Positions 34,479 through 43,432 of a stretch of 64,000 nt of DNA are shown here, piece after piece; within the stretch, counting starts at the first letter, position 1; each line of letters opens with the position of its first letter. Source of the stretch: Taklimakanibacter deserti (GTDB lineage: Bacteria > Pseudomonadota > Alphaproteobacteria > Rhizobiales > Aestuariivirgaceae); NCBI GenBank assembly GCA_003574785.1, contig QORU01000002.1, forward strand, positions 186,001 to 250,000. The letters run 5' to 3'. The notes below the pieces were generated by a model. It did not search any database. It worked only from the letters and a program-made list of their open reading frames with translations, and was not told the origin of the DNA. The position numbers and the translations under genes were made by a program.

Positions 34479-35687
34479 TCAGACACGGAAGCGCGTGCAG
34501 CGGACATATTGCAGGGGCTTCGGATCGTCGCTCCATTCATGGAAGGAGCAGACGACCGTGCCATCCTTCATCTGAGCGACGCTCGGATAGCCGATATGCT
34601 GGTAGATGCCGGGATTGCTCCAGTCGACGCCGCCGCCCGCGATCTTGCCGGAGGCCGGCGTCATGCGGCTCGAGCCTGGCGTCTCGGTGACGGTGCCGCC
34701 CGGCACCCCACCCTCGCGGATGACGAACTCGTTTTTGCGGTCCCAGGTCACGCCATCACCTGAGATGATGGCGCGCACGCCATAGGGCGGACGGCGATAG
34801 CCATAGACCATGAGATAGCGGCCGTCCTCGAGCGCGATGAGCTCGGGCGGATAGCCCCAGATATTCGTCCATTTCGGCGGCGTCCAGCTGAAGCCGTCGT
34901 CTTCCGAGATGGTCATCACCATGTTCTTGGCATCGCCGCTCGGATTGACATGGGTGCGCATGAAGCAGACGAGACGCCCGTCCTTGAGGCGCAAGAGTCC
35001 CGGCTCTTCGTAATCGATGATGTTGGCCGGATCGTAAGCGAGCGTCGAATAATATTCCCAGTTCTCGCCGCCGTCGTCGGAACGCATCAGCGCCGAACGC
35101 GTGCTTTCGCCCTCGCCTTCCTCCTCATAGCCGTGGATGCGCCCATAGAGGCCCATCAGCAACGAGCCGTTCGGCAGGAGCCATGAGCCGAGCCGGCAAC
35201 CGCCATGTTTCAAGGGCCGGACATTGACCGGGATCGGATCGGTCCAGGTCGCGCCGCCATCCTTCGATTTCACCACGAAGGTCCCGAGCCAGGCTTGCGT
35301 CTTGTAGGCCCAGGTCCAGTCGCCCCACTCTTTCGTGTGGGGATGGGTGCTCCAGGAGGGCTGCTCTGGCTTGACACCGCGCTTGAAGAAGCCGGTGATC
35401 GTCATGTTGACGAGCAATGTTCCGTCCTCGAGCTCGCAAATGCCGCAGTCCCAGTTGCCTTGCGTCGCCGACCAGGGAAGGACGACGGTCGGCTCGCTCC
35501 ATGTCTTGCCGCCGTCCTTGGAGCGCGTCAGCAAGGTCTGGCCGCTGTCATGATGAAACGGAAAGCGCTCCTCATTGAAGACGGCAATGAGATCACCGTT
35601 CTTGAGCGCACGCGTCGCGATCTGATTGACGCAATGCTCCTTGTGCTTGAAGATCGTGTAGTGCTCCACATTCTTGATGGGACTCAT
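34479..35687 (-). CDS. Cytoplasmic sialidase-fold (Asp-box/BNR) protein 2
   Basis: 402 residues. Asp boxes SKDGGKTW, SKDGGATW, SDDGGENW, SEDDGFSW and a degenerate SGDGVTW are spread through the chain; EEPGLLRLKDGRLVCFMRTH and GYPPELIALEDGRYLMVYGY are propeller repeats. No signal peptide is present. It is a distant paralogue of the protein encoded next. The ATG at 35687 is preferred (GAGGAAAACAGG directly upstream); an ATG seven codons earlier at 35708 is also possible. There are eight bases between its stop and the next start. Confidence 0.85.
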   Translation of the reverse strand: MSPIKNVEHYTIFKHKEHCVNQIATRALKNGDLIAVFNEERFPFHHDSGQTLLTRSKDGGKTWSEPTVVLPWSATQGNWDCGICELEDGTLLVNMTITGFFKRGVKPEQPSWSTHPHTKEWGDWTWAYKTQAWLGTFVVKSKDGGATWTDPIPVNVRPLKHGGCRLGSWLLPNGSLLMGLYGRIHGYEEEGEGESTRSALMRSDDGGENWEYYSTLAYDPANIIDYEEPGLLRLKDGRLVCFMRTHVNPSGDAKNMVMTISEDDGFSWTPPKWTNIWGYPPELIALEDGRYLMVYGYRRPPYGVRAIISGDGVTWDRKNEFVIREGGVPGGTVTETPGSSRMTPASGKIAGGGVDWSNPGIYQHIGYPSVAQMKDGTVVCSFHEWSDDPKPLQYVRCTRFRV

Positions 35688-35725
35688 CCTGTTTTCCTCA
35701 TAGGGCATGGTCGAAACCTTTCCTG

Positions 35726-37195
35726 TCAGAGCCTTATTCCGACATTCTTGATGCTGAGATAGTTGCGGATCCCGGGCAGGCCGCGCTCGCGGCCGATGCC
35801 TGACTCTTTGATGCCGCCGGTGGGCGCCTGGACGCCGCCGATGAACCAGCCATTGATCCACACCGATCCCGCCTCGAGATCGCGCGCGAGGGTCAGCGCC
35901 CGCGATATGTCCCGGCTGTAGACGCCCGAGACCAGGCCATAGCCCAGGCCATTGGCCAGCGCCTTCGCCTCATCGATCGTATCGAAGAGCTGCGCCACGG
36001 CGACCGGTCCGAAGATTTCCTCGCGGGCCAGCACGTTGCCGGCATCGACGCGATCGATGATCGTGGGCGCGATGAAATAGCCGCGATCGAGAGCCGGCGG
36101 CCGACCGCCGCCGAGCCTCACCCTGGCGCCGGAGCTGCGCCCGGCCGCGAGATAGGACTGGACCTTGTCATACTGCTCCTTCGAGACGAGCGGTCCGAGA
36201 TCGAGATTGTCGAGGCCGGGTCCGACGCCGAGCTTCTTGGCATTCTGGGCAAGCCGATCGAGAAATTCCTCGGCAATGGAGTGCTGCAGGAGGAAGCGCG
36301 AGGAGGACGAGCAGACCTGCCCGCTATTGCCGAAGGCGCCGTCGATGGCATCGAAAGCGGCGCGCTCGAGATCGGCGTCGTCGAGCACGATCATCGGATT
36401 CTTGCCGCCGAGTTCGAGCACGGCGGGCTTCAGCCCTTGCGCGGCATTCATATAGATCTTGCGTCCCGTGGCGACAGAGCCCGTGAAGGTGATGCCGCGC
36501 ACCATGGGATGGGCGACGAGGGCCGCCCCCGCCTCCTCGCCATAACCCGCCACGACATTGACGACGCCCGGCGGGAAGCCAACCTTGTGGCAAAGCTCGG
36601 CAAAGGCGAGAGCCGTCAGCGGCGATTGCTCGGCGGGCTTCACCACCGTCGCGCAGCCCGCGGCAAACGCCGGCGCCACCGAGCGCGCCACCATGCCGAG
36701 CGGATAGTTCCAGGGCACGATATGGGCCGTGACGCCGACGGGCTCGAGCACGGTGAAATCAACGAAGCCCGGGCCTAAGGGAATGGTCGAGCCTTCCATC
36801 TTGTCGGCCGCACCGGCATTGTAGCGGATCGTCGCGCACACGCCCCGGACATCGCCGAGCGACTCCTTGACCGGCTTTCCGACATCGAGCGTCTCGAGCA
36901 GCGCGAAGCGCTCGGCCTCCGCTTCGAGCGCATCGGCCAGCCTGAACATAAGCCGGCCGCGTTCGGCCGGCGTCATGTCGCGCCATTCGCCCTTCATGGC
37001 ACGATCGGCCGCCGTGACCGCCAGATCGATATCCGCATCCCGGCCGCGGGCGATCTGGGTGAGCGTCTCTTCCGTGCTCGGATCGATGGTCGGGAAAGTC
37101 TCGCGTCCGACCGCCTTGTGCCGCGCCCCATCGATGAAATGCGCGTCGGGAAGCTCGCTCTTGAGGTCGTTGCGGGTATATCGTCTGTCGCTCAT
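35726..37195 (-). CDS. NAD(P)-dependent aldehyde dehydrogenase
   Basis: 489 residues. VPWNYPLGMVARSVAPAFAA gives the nucleotide-binding start, GITFTGSVATGRKI the Rossmann loop, and LELGGKNPMIVLDDADLERA the general-base Glu. The nucleophilic Cys lies in GNSGQVCSSSSRFLL. EEIFGPVAVAQLF and the C-terminal GGIKESGIGRE complete the pattern. In a sugar-acid operon it would fit alpha-ketoglutarate semialdehyde or a similar aldehyde produced by the DHDPS-family enzyme, but the substrate is an inference. Its ATG overlaps the stop of the permease gene (ATGA). Confidence 0.93.
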   Translation of the reverse strand: MSDRRYTRNDLKSELPDAHFIDGARHKAVGRETFPTIDPSTEETLTQIARGRDADIDLAVTAADRAMKGEWRDMTPAERGRLMFRLADALEAEAERFALLETLDVGKPVKESLGDVRGVCATIRYNAGAADKMEGSTIPLGPGFVDFTVLEPVGVTAHIVPWNYPLGMVARSVAPAFAAGCATVVKPAEQSPLTALAFAELCHKVGFPPGVVNVVAGYGEEAGAALVAHPMVRGITFTGSVATGRKIYMNAAQGLKPAVLELGGKNPMIVLDDADLERAAFDAIDGAFGNSGQVCSSSSRFLLQHSIAEEFLDRLAQNAKKLGVGPGLDNLDLGPLVSKEQYDKVQSYLAAGRSSGARVRLGGGRPPALDRGYFIAPTIIDRVDAGNVLAREEIFGPVAVAQLFDTIDEAKALANGLGYGLVSGVYSRDISRALTLARDLEAGSVWINGWFIGGVQAPTGGIKESGIGRERGLPGIRNYLSIKNVGIRL

Positions 37196-38055
37196 TGCTT
37201 GACGCTGCCTTGCGAAATGCCCTGGATGAAGTAGCGCTGCAGGAAACAGAAAAGCAGCAGGCTCGGAATGCTGAGGATCGTGACCGCCGCCATGGCGACG
37301 CTGTAGCCCTCGATCTGGGTGCGGGTGCCAACCACCGGCGTGAAGGCGGCGACGCCCACCGGCAAGGTCTTCATGCTCTCGTCGAAAGTGACGAGGAGCG
37401 GCCACAGGAAGCTGTTCCAGTTGAGGGTGAAGATGATGACCGAGGCGGCAATGGCGGGCGCCCGCGCCAAGGGCAGAGCGATGCGGAAGAAGAGATTGAA
37501 CGGCCCGGCGCCATCCATTTTCGCCGCGTCCTCGAGCTCGGACGGGAAGTTGAGGAAGAACTGACGGAAGATATAGACGCTGAAGACATTGCCGATCGCC
37601 GGCAGGATGAGCGCCTGATAGGAGCTGGCCCAGCCGATCTTCACGAAAGCGAGAAGCAGCGGGATGACGGAAACCTCGACCGGGATCATCAGCGAGGCGA
37701 GGAAAATGACGAACAGCAGGTTGCGGCCGGGGAAATTCATGCGCGCCAGCGCATAGCCCGCCATGGCGCCGAACAGCACGCAGAAGAAGGTCGCGGCCGC
37801 CGCCTGGATCAGGCTGTTCACGCCCCAGCGCACCACCGGATACTCGAAGACCTTGATGTAATTGTCGAAGGTGACGCGGCTCGGCAGCCATTCGATATCC
37901 TGCGTCATCACATCGGCGGGGAATTTGAGCGAGGTCGAGACCATCCAGACGAAAGGCAATGCCCAGAGGATGGCGACGGCGATGCCGATCGGCCAGATCA
38001 GGAGATCGAGCCGGTTGAGGCGGCGTTCCTCCAATTCCCGTTCGAGCCAGCTCAT
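37192..38055 (-). CDS. Carbohydrate ABC transporter permease (MalG/UgpE family)
   Basis: 287 residues, six membrane helices beginning at LLIWPIGIAVAILWALPFVW. The EAA loop reads ELEDAAKMDGAGPFNLFFRI followed by ALPLARAPAIA, the standard MalG pattern. It forms the channel with the MalF-type protein encoded just upstream; both start and stop codons overlap the neighbours by four bases. The N-terminus is basic and cytoplasmic (ELEERRLNRLD). Confidence 0.94.
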   Translation of the reverse strand: MSWLERELEERRLNRLDLLIWPIGIAVAILWALPFVWMVSTSLKFPADVMTQDIEWLPSRVTFDNYIKVFEYPVVRWGVNSLIQAAAATFFCVLFGAMAGYALARMNFPGRNLLFVIFLASLMIPVEVSVIPLLLAFVKIGWASSYQALILPAIGNVFSVYIFRQFFLNFPSELEDAAKMDGAGPFNLFFRIALPLARAPAIAASVIIFTLNWNSFLWPLLVTFDESMKTLPVGVAAFTPVVGTRTQIEGYSVAMAAVTILSIPSLLLFCFLQRYFIQGISQGSVKQ

Positions 38056-38957
38056 GGCCTGCGCTCCTTGAGCAGGAAGCGCTGCGCGAAGGTGATGGCG
38101 AGGATCAGCACGAAGAGCAGGATGGCGATGGCCGAGGCATAGCCGAAGAGGTTGCGCACGATGGCGATGGAGTAGATGTAGTGGATGGGCGAGGATGAGG
38201 ATCCCGCAGGTCCGCCATTGGTCATCACATAGACCTGGCTGAAGATGCGCAAGGTGGAGATGAGCTGCAAGGTGACGACCATGCTGATCACCGGCCTCAG
38301 ATGCGGCAGGATCACATAGCGGAAGCGCTGCCAGCGATTGGCGCCGTCGACGATCGCCGCGTCGTTGATCTCGCCCGGAATGTCCTGGAGTGCCGCCAGG
38401 AACAGCACGAAAGCGAGCCCTAAGTCCCACCAGATCGAGGCGATGCTGACCCCCACCAGCGACCATCGGGTCGAGGTGAGCCACGGGACGTTGTCGATGC
38501 CTAAGAAGGAGAGATAGTGATTGATGAGGCCGAACTGGGTATCGAGCAGCCAGACCCACACCAGGCCGATGACCGTCGCCGAAACGACCGTCGGCGCGAA
38601 GAACAAGGTGCGCGCCAGGCTCGACAAGGGATAGCGCTTGTTGACGAAGAGCGCGAAGACGAGTCCCAGAACCGTGACGCAGGGAACGATGATGGCGCCA
38701 TAGAAGAGAATGTTCTTGAAGGCGACGGCGACCCACTGGTCCCTGAAGGCGCGGGTGAAGTTGGCGAGGCCCTCCCATTTCGGTGAGCCGACGATGCTCC
38801 AGCGGGTGAAGGCGACATAGAAGCCGAACAGCACCGGCATGATGTTGAACAGGAAGAACGGGATCCCAAAGAAGGCGACAAGGAGATATCCGGCCTTGTC
38901 GACCTCGCTCGACGTCTCCCGCCCCGCGTGGTCGATGCTATGGGCGACTGCGCTCAT
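38052..38957 (-). CDS. Carbohydrate ABC transporter permease (MalF/UgpA family)
   Basis: 301 residues, six helices: GYLLVAFFGIPFFLFNIMPV is the first. The EAA loop is EINDAAIVDGANRWQRFRYV followed by ILPHLRPVISMV. The extended periplasmic domain of enteric MalF is absent, as usual for UgpA-type proteins. It follows the binding-protein gene after 70 bases that contain an intercistronic stem-loop, and overlaps the MalG-type gene by four bases. Confidence 0.94.
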   Translation of the reverse strand: MSAVAHSIDHAGRETSSEVDKAGYLLVAFFGIPFFLFNIMPVLFGFYVAFTRWSIVGSPKWEGLANFTRAFRDQWVAVAFKNILFYGAIIVPCVTVLGLVFALFVNKRYPLSSLARTLFFAPTVVSATVIGLVWVWLLDTQFGLINHYLSFLGIDNVPWLTSTRWSLVGVSIASIWWDLGLAFVLFLAALQDIPGEINDAAIVDGANRWQRFRYVILPHLRPVISMVVTLQLISTLRIFSQVYVMTNGGPAGSSSSPIHYIYSIAIVRNLFGYASAIAILLFVLILAITFAQRFLLKERRP

Positions 38958-38980
38958 TCCTGGTCCCGCGCTGCTCTAGA

Positions 38981-39013
38981 AAAAGGGGGCGCCACCGCCG
39001 AAGCGATGGCGCC
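38981..39013 (-). terminator. Intercistronic stem-loop / partial terminator after the binding-protein gene
   Basis: On the minus strand GGCGCCA, 12-base loop, TGGCGCC, then CCCTTTTTC. It lies between the binding-protein and permease genes. It may cut most transcripts there and so give a large excess of the binding protein, as in malE-malF. Confidence 0.65.
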
Positions 39014-39027
39014 ATGGCACTTGCCCC

Positions 39028-40359
39028 TCAGCCCTCGTCGAGGTCCGCCTGCCATTGGGCCTGGATCTGGGTCATCGCGTCATCGATCGAGGTCTGGCCC
39101 GACCACACGCCTTCCAGCGTCTTCGCCAGGAAGTTGCCGCCGGAATAGATGGTGAAGTTCGGCCCATTGACGACCGGGATCTCGCCCACCGTGGCGAAGC
39201 TCATGCCGTCGACGAAAGCGCCGCGCACATCCCATCTGTTGCCGGTCGTCTTGTAGTCCGGCCGATCGAGGATCGACTTGCGGGGGCTCGCACCCCGGCC
39301 GACCGTCGTCCACAGGAAGCTGTTGTCGGACAGCCACTTGACCGCCTGCATCGTGGCTTCATAGCGGGCGGTGTCGGCCTGCTGGTAAAGCTCGAGACCG
39401 CCCATCTCGAAATAGGTGACATGCTTGTCGCCGATCTTGGGGAAGAGTGCCGTCTTGAAGTTGAGCTTCTGGCCGACATAGCCGTTGAGCGTCCATGGTC
39501 CGGTCCAGAAGATCGAGCCCTGCCCCGTGCCGAAAGCCTTGTAGCGGTCGGTGACGTCGCGCGTTGACACCTTGTGCTTGTCGAAGAGATCGAGCACCCA
39601 TTGCATGGCCTTCTTGCCGGCGTCGGGATTGACGCAAGCGGTCTTGAGGTCGTCGCTCGCGCGCTGGAAGCCCATCTGCTCGGCGACGATGCCCCAGGTC
39701 ACGGTTGGCTGGACGCCCGATCCCGTCATCATGATGCCGGAGCGCGTGACCTTGTCGCCGTCGCGCTTGGTCATCGCGGTGGCCCAGTTGAGCAACGTCT
39801 CGTCATCGACCGGCGGCTTCTCCGGATCGAGCCCCGCCTCCTTCACATGGTCGAGATTGATCTCCGGCTGCAAGCTCATCAGATCCATGGGGACCATGAA
39901 CATCTTGTTGTCGTATTTCGGATAGCGCGACGCGGTGATCGAAGAGGCGCTGAAATCGGCAACATCGAGTCCGACTTTCGCCGCCAGATCGTCGAGCGGG
40001 ATCACCACCTCGTCGCGCGCCAATTGCGCGCCCTTGCCGGCGGTGCCCCAGCCAAAATCAGGTGCCTTGCCGGTCGCCGCAGCCGCCAGCACCTTGGTGA
40101 CATATTGCTCCTCGGGCACCACTTCCATCTTGATCTGGACGCCCTTGTCCCTATGCGCCGCGTTGAAATCGGCGATCATCTTGGCCCAGACCTCGCCGTC
40201 AGACGCGGCTAGCCAGCTCCAATGGACGATCTCGATCGGATTGCCGGCGCTGCGGCCGAGTCGCGGCGCGGCAAGAACGGCAGCCGCGGCGCCCGCGGTC
40301 TTGAGAAGGGCGCGCCGGTTCATGGCCGGCTTTGCATTGAACGTCGCTTTCGCAGACAT
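39028..40359 (-). CDS. Carbohydrate ABC transporter substrate-binding protein (extracellular family 1)
   Basis: 443 residues. The N-terminus NRRALLKTAGAAAAVLAAP with a twin-Arg and hydrophobic core suggests Tat or Sec export, cleaved near RLGRSAG. The mature start IEIVHWSWLAASDGEVWAKM and GKAPDFGWGTAGKGAQLARD are the usual family-1 (UgpB/MalE) pattern. Its ligand defines what the operon eats but cannot be read. The ATG at 40359 has GGGAGG five bases upstream. It is the promoter-proximal gene of the long operon, opposite to the GlxA-type regulator. Confidence 0.93.
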   Translation of the reverse strand: MSAKATFNAKPAMNRRALLKTAGAAAAVLAAPRLGRSAGNPIEIVHWSWLAASDGEVWAKMIADFNAAHRDKGVQIKMEVVPEEQYVTKVLAAAATGKAPDFGWGTAGKGAQLARDEVVIPLDDLAAKVGLDVADFSASSITASRYPKYDNKMFMVPMDLMSLQPEINLDHVKEAGLDPEKPPVDDETLLNWATAMTKRDGDKVTRSGIMMTGSGVQPTVTWGIVAEQMGFQRASDDLKTACVNPDAGKKAMQWVLDLFDKHKVSTRDVTDRYKAFGTGQGSIFWTGPWTLNGYVGQKLNFKTALFPKIGDKHVTYFEMGGLELYQQADTARYEATMQAVKWLSDNSFLWTTVGRGASPRKSILDRPDYKTTGNRWDVRGAFVDGMSFATVGEIPVVNGPNFTIYSGGNFLAKTLEGVWSGQTSIDDAMTQIQAQWQADLDEG

Positions 40360-40477
40360 AAAAACCTCCCTCATGGCATACGACAAGCCGCATGCCTCGT
40401 TGTGCTTCGAGCCATTTTCCTGAGCTTTTGGGCCGGTTTAGCTGTGTCCGGGCGCTGCCGGCCGTGACCTGGAGTTT

Positions 40478-40507
40478 TTGACAAATGGGCAAGTTTCAGT
40501 TGATACT
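40478..40507 (+). promoter_or_regulatory. Probable promoter of the GlxA-type regulator gene
   Basis: TTGACA (40478-40483), an 18-base spacer, GATACT (40502-40507), about 50 bases before the start codon. A consensus -35 with a fair -10. The minus-strand promoter of the operon should lie in the same 199-base gap, but I could not place it. Confidence 0.5.
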
Positions 40508-40558
40508 GCGCGCCGAAAACTTTGCACAGAGCGACACTCGAGCTTGCAGGTAGAAGGG

Positions 40559-41593
40559 ATGAGCGAGGAACGGCGCAACGGCGCTTTGGATCGGAAGCCG
40601 AAATTCGCTTTCCTGCTGCAGCCGGAATTTCCGTTGAATGCCTTCATCCTGGCGACCGAAGCGCTGCGCATCGCCAATCAGAACAGCGGCAAGGATCTTT
40701 TCGACTGGGTGCTCGCATCGGAGACCGGCAAGCCGGTCAGGGCCAGCAACGGCATGCGGATCGAGGTCGACAGCGACCTCTCATCCCTTCCCCACTGCGA
40801 TTATCTGATCCTGCTCGAAGGCAACCTGCCGACCCAAAACAACTCGCCGCAGCTTCTCTCGACCTTGCGCAATGCCCACCGGCACGGATCGACGGTGATC
40901 GGCGTCGATACCGGCGCTTTCGCCCTCGCCAGGGCCGGCCTCACCGGCGAGCGCAAGCTTGTTATCCATTGGGAAGCCGCCCCCGCATATCTCGAGCATT
41001 TTCCCGAGGCGCAGATCGAGAACCAGCTCTATCTCCTCGACAAGCAACTCGGCTTCTGCGCCGGCGGTGTCGGCATGCTCGATCTGATGCTCGACCTCAT
41101 CGGGCGCCTGAGGGGTGCGGCGCTGGCGCGCGAGGTCGCCAATGCCCTCATCCACACGCCGCGCGATGCCGCCCGGGCGCAGCGTGTCGAAGGCGCCGAT
41201 ACCGACGCCGAGCCTTCCCTGTCGCGCCGCCTGATTGCGCTCATGGAGCGGCATCTCGATTTTCCGCTCGGCCCCCGGCTTCTCGCCGAGCAGCTCAGTA
41301 TTTCAGTCCGCACATTGGAGCGTCATTGCGCCCGCGAATTCGGCCAGACGCCCTCGCAGCTTTATCTGCTCGTCCGCCTGCAGGCGGCGCGCAACCTCCT
41401 GTTCTATGAGGAAGGCGAGATCAAGGACATCGCGGTCGCCTGCGGCTTTTCCTATCCTTCCGTCTTCACCCGCGCCTTCAAGGCGCAGTTCGGCCAGTCG
41501 CCACGCGCCTTCCGGCAGTCCTTCCGCGACATCCAGGGCCGCCTGGTGCGTCCCGAGATCGCGCGCCTGTCAGCGGCGAACAAGCGAAATTGA
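40559..41593 (+). CDS. GlxA family transcriptional regulator (DJ-1/PfpI-like domain plus AraC HTH)
   Basis: 344 residues. The N-terminal domain (about 1-190) is of the DJ-1/PfpI type, from KFAFLLQPEFPLNAFILATE through VIGVDTGAFALARAGL and GFCAGGVGMLDLMLDLIG, as in GlxA/CdhR/GbdR regulators. The C-terminal AraC domain has two HTHs: LLAEQLSISVRTLERHCARE and DIAVACGFSYPSVFTRAFKA. Relatives activate genes for carnitine, glycine betaine, arginine or similar quaternary and amine compounds. It is divergent from the 14-gene minus-strand operon and probably controls it. Confidence 0.9.
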   Translation: MSEERRNGALDRKPKFAFLLQPEFPLNAFILATEALRIANQNSGKDLFDWVLASETGKPVRASNGMRIEVDSDLSSLPHCDYLILLEGNLPTQNNSPQLLSTLRNAHRHGSTVIGVDTGAFALARAGLTGERKLVIHWEAAPAYLEHFPEAQIENQLYLLDKQLGFCAGGVGMLDLMLDLIGRLRGAALAREVANALIHTPRDAARAQRVEGADTDAEPSLSRRLIALMERHLDFPLGPRLLAEQLSISVRTLERHCAREFGQTPSQLYLLVRLQAARNLLFYEEGEIKDIAVACGFSYPSVFTRAFKAQFGQSPRAFRQSFRDIQGRLVRPEIARLSAANKRN

Positions 41594-41623
41594 ACGGCTT
41601 ACAATCGGGCCTTCTTTATCAAT

Positions 41624-41630
41624 CTGTCAT
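41624..41630 (+). promoter_or_regulatory. Possible PHO-box half site
   Basis: CTGTCAT matches one half of the alphaproteobacterial PhoB box (CTGTCAT-N4-CTGTCAT) 54 bases before the alkaline phosphatase start. The second half is not recognisable at the right spacing, so this is weak support. Confidence 0.3.
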
Positions 41631-41683
41631 GTTCGGGTCCTACGCCCAAAAGAGTCGTCCCAGACTCTCATGGAGCACCCGAA

Positions 41684-43432
41684 ATGCGCAGATTCCTCGC
41701 CACGCTGGCGGCTACGACCTTCCTCACCGGAGCGGCGGCCGCCGCCACGATCTATCCGATTGATCGCGCGACGATCCTCGTCGGCTCACCCTTCGATTTC
41801 AAGGTCGAATTCGCCGGCCTCGTCAAGCCTGAGGACGTGAAGATCACCGTGAACGGACAGCACTACAAGGCTGTCTTCGGCAAGGACATGGCTTTCACCG
41901 AGAAGGAGGAAAAGGCCGATGCCTCCGCCGTGGTCGCTCGCGGTGTCATCCTCTCCCAGCCCGGCATCTATACGGTCGAGGCGACGGCCGGCAATGAGAC
42001 GAAGAGAGTCGTGTGGGATGTCTATGATACGGCCGCCACGCCGAAAGCGAAGAACATCATCTTCTTCCTCGGCGATGGCTTGTCGGTGGCGCATCGCACC
42101 GGTGCCCGCATCATGTCCAAGGGTGTTACCGAGGGCAAGGCGAATGGCCGCCTCAACATGGACATGCTCGACCGCATGGCCTTCATCGGCACATCGTCGG
42201 TCGATTCGATCGCCGTCGACAGCGCCAATTCCATGTCGGCCTACATGACCGGCCACAAGACCTCGGTCAACGCGCTCGGCGTCTATGCCGACCGCACGCC
42301 GGGAAGCCTGGATGATCCGCGCGTCGAAACCATCGCCGAGGCGCTGCGCCGCCAGACCGGCAAATCGATCGGCGTCGTCGCCACCGCCGAGATCGAAGAC
42401 GCGACACCCGCCGCCGTCGTCTCTCATACGCGCCGGCGCGCCGACAAGGCCGACATCGTCGAGATGATCTACAATGTTAAGCCGGATGTCGTCCTGGGCG
42501 GCGGCTCGGCCTATTTCCTGCCGCAGGCCACGGCCGGCTCGAAGCGCAAGGACGACAAGGACTACATCCAGCTCTTCAAGGATGCGGGCTATGCGCTCGC
42601 CACCGACAAGACCGAGCTCGCGGCGGCTGCCGACTCGAACCAGCCTAAAGTTCTCGGCCTCTTCCACACCGGCAACATGGATGTCACGCTCGATCGCGAG
42701 TTCCTCAAGAAGGGCACGGTGTCGAAATTCCCGAACCAGCCTGGCCTCGTCGAGATGACCAAGGTCGCGCTCGACCGGCTGTCGAAGAATCCGGAGGGCT
42801 TCTTCCTGATGGTCGAAGGGTCCTCCATCGACAAGATGTCCCATCCGCTCGACTGGGACCGCTCTCTCTTCGAGACGATCGAGTTCGACAAGGCGATCGG
42901 CCTCGCGCGTGAATTCGCCGCGAAGAATCCCGACACGCTCATCATCGCGACCGGCGATCATACACATGGCTTTTCCATCATCGGCACGGTCGATGATGAG
43001 AAGCCCGGCAGCGACATGCGCGAGAAGGTCGGCACCTATGACAAGGCCGGCTTTCCCAACTACAAGGACGAGAATGGCGACGGTTATCCGGACAAGGTGA
43101 ACGTGACCAAGCGCCTTGCGATGTTCGCCAACAACTTCCCCGACTATTACGAGACTTTCCGTCCGCATCTTGACGGCCCGTTCGTGCCGGCGGTGCAGGA
43201 CGAGAACAAGAACTATATCCCCAATGCGGCCTACAAGGATATCCCGGGCGCCGTCCTGCGGGCCGGCAACATACCGAAGGATGGCGATACCGGCGTCCAT
43301 GCGGTCGACGACGTCGTGCTCCAGGCACAAGGTCCTGGCTCGGAAGCCTTCAAGGGCTATATGGAAGAGAGCGACGTCTACCGCGTACTCGTGGATGTCT
43401 TCGCTCTCGGCAAGAATCAGCTCGGAAATTGA
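41684..43432 (+). CDS. Alkaline phosphatase (PhoA family)
   Basis: 582 residues, exported by the signal peptide FLATLAATTFLTGAAAA (cleaved near residue 20). An N-terminal domain of about 110 residues comes before the catalytic core. Metal and active-site motifs: FFLGDGLSVAHRTGAR (Asp), DSIAVDSANSMSAYMTGHKT with the phosphorylated Ser, MVEGSSIDKMSHPLDWDRS, and the Zn ligands in IIATGDHTHGFSIIG. It liberates phosphate from organic monoesters in the periplasm and needs Zn. It is followed, with a one-base overlap (TGATG), by a DUF3299-like protein and an ABC ATPase/permease pair, which may supply metal or export-related functions. Confidence 0.93.
   Translation: MRRFLATLAATTFLTGAAAAATIYPIDRATILVGSPFDFKVEFAGLVKPEDVKITVNGQHYKAVFGKDMAFTEKEEKADASAVVARGVILSQPGIYTVEATAGNETKRVVWDVYDTAATPKAKNIIFFLGDGLSVAHRTGARIMSKGVTEGKANGRLNMDMLDRMAFIGTSSVDSIAVDSANSMSAYMTGHKTSVNALGVYADRTPGSLDDPRVETIAEALRRQTGKSIGVVATAEIEDATPAAVVSHTRRRADKADIVEMIYNVKPDVVLGGGSAYFLPQATAGSKRKDDKDYIQLFKDAGYALATDKTELAAAADSNQPKVLGLFHTGNMDVTLDREFLKKGTVSKFPNQPGLVEMTKVALDRLSKNPEGFFLMVEGSSIDKMSHPLDWDRSLFETIEFDKAIGLAREFAAKNPDTLIIATGDHTHGFSIIGTVDDEKPGSDMREKVGTYDKAGFPNYKDENGDGYPDKVNVTKRLAMFANNFPDYYETFRPHLDGPFVPAVQDENKNYIPNAAYKDIPGAVLRAGNIPKDGDTGVHAVDDVVLQAQGPGSEAFKGYMEESDVYRVLVDVFALGKNQLGN

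Noticed and set aside
37196..37891. N-terminal extension of the aldehyde dehydrogenase frame.
   Set aside because: It overlaps the MalG-type permease in another frame; the ATGA overlap at 37192-37195 is the true junction.
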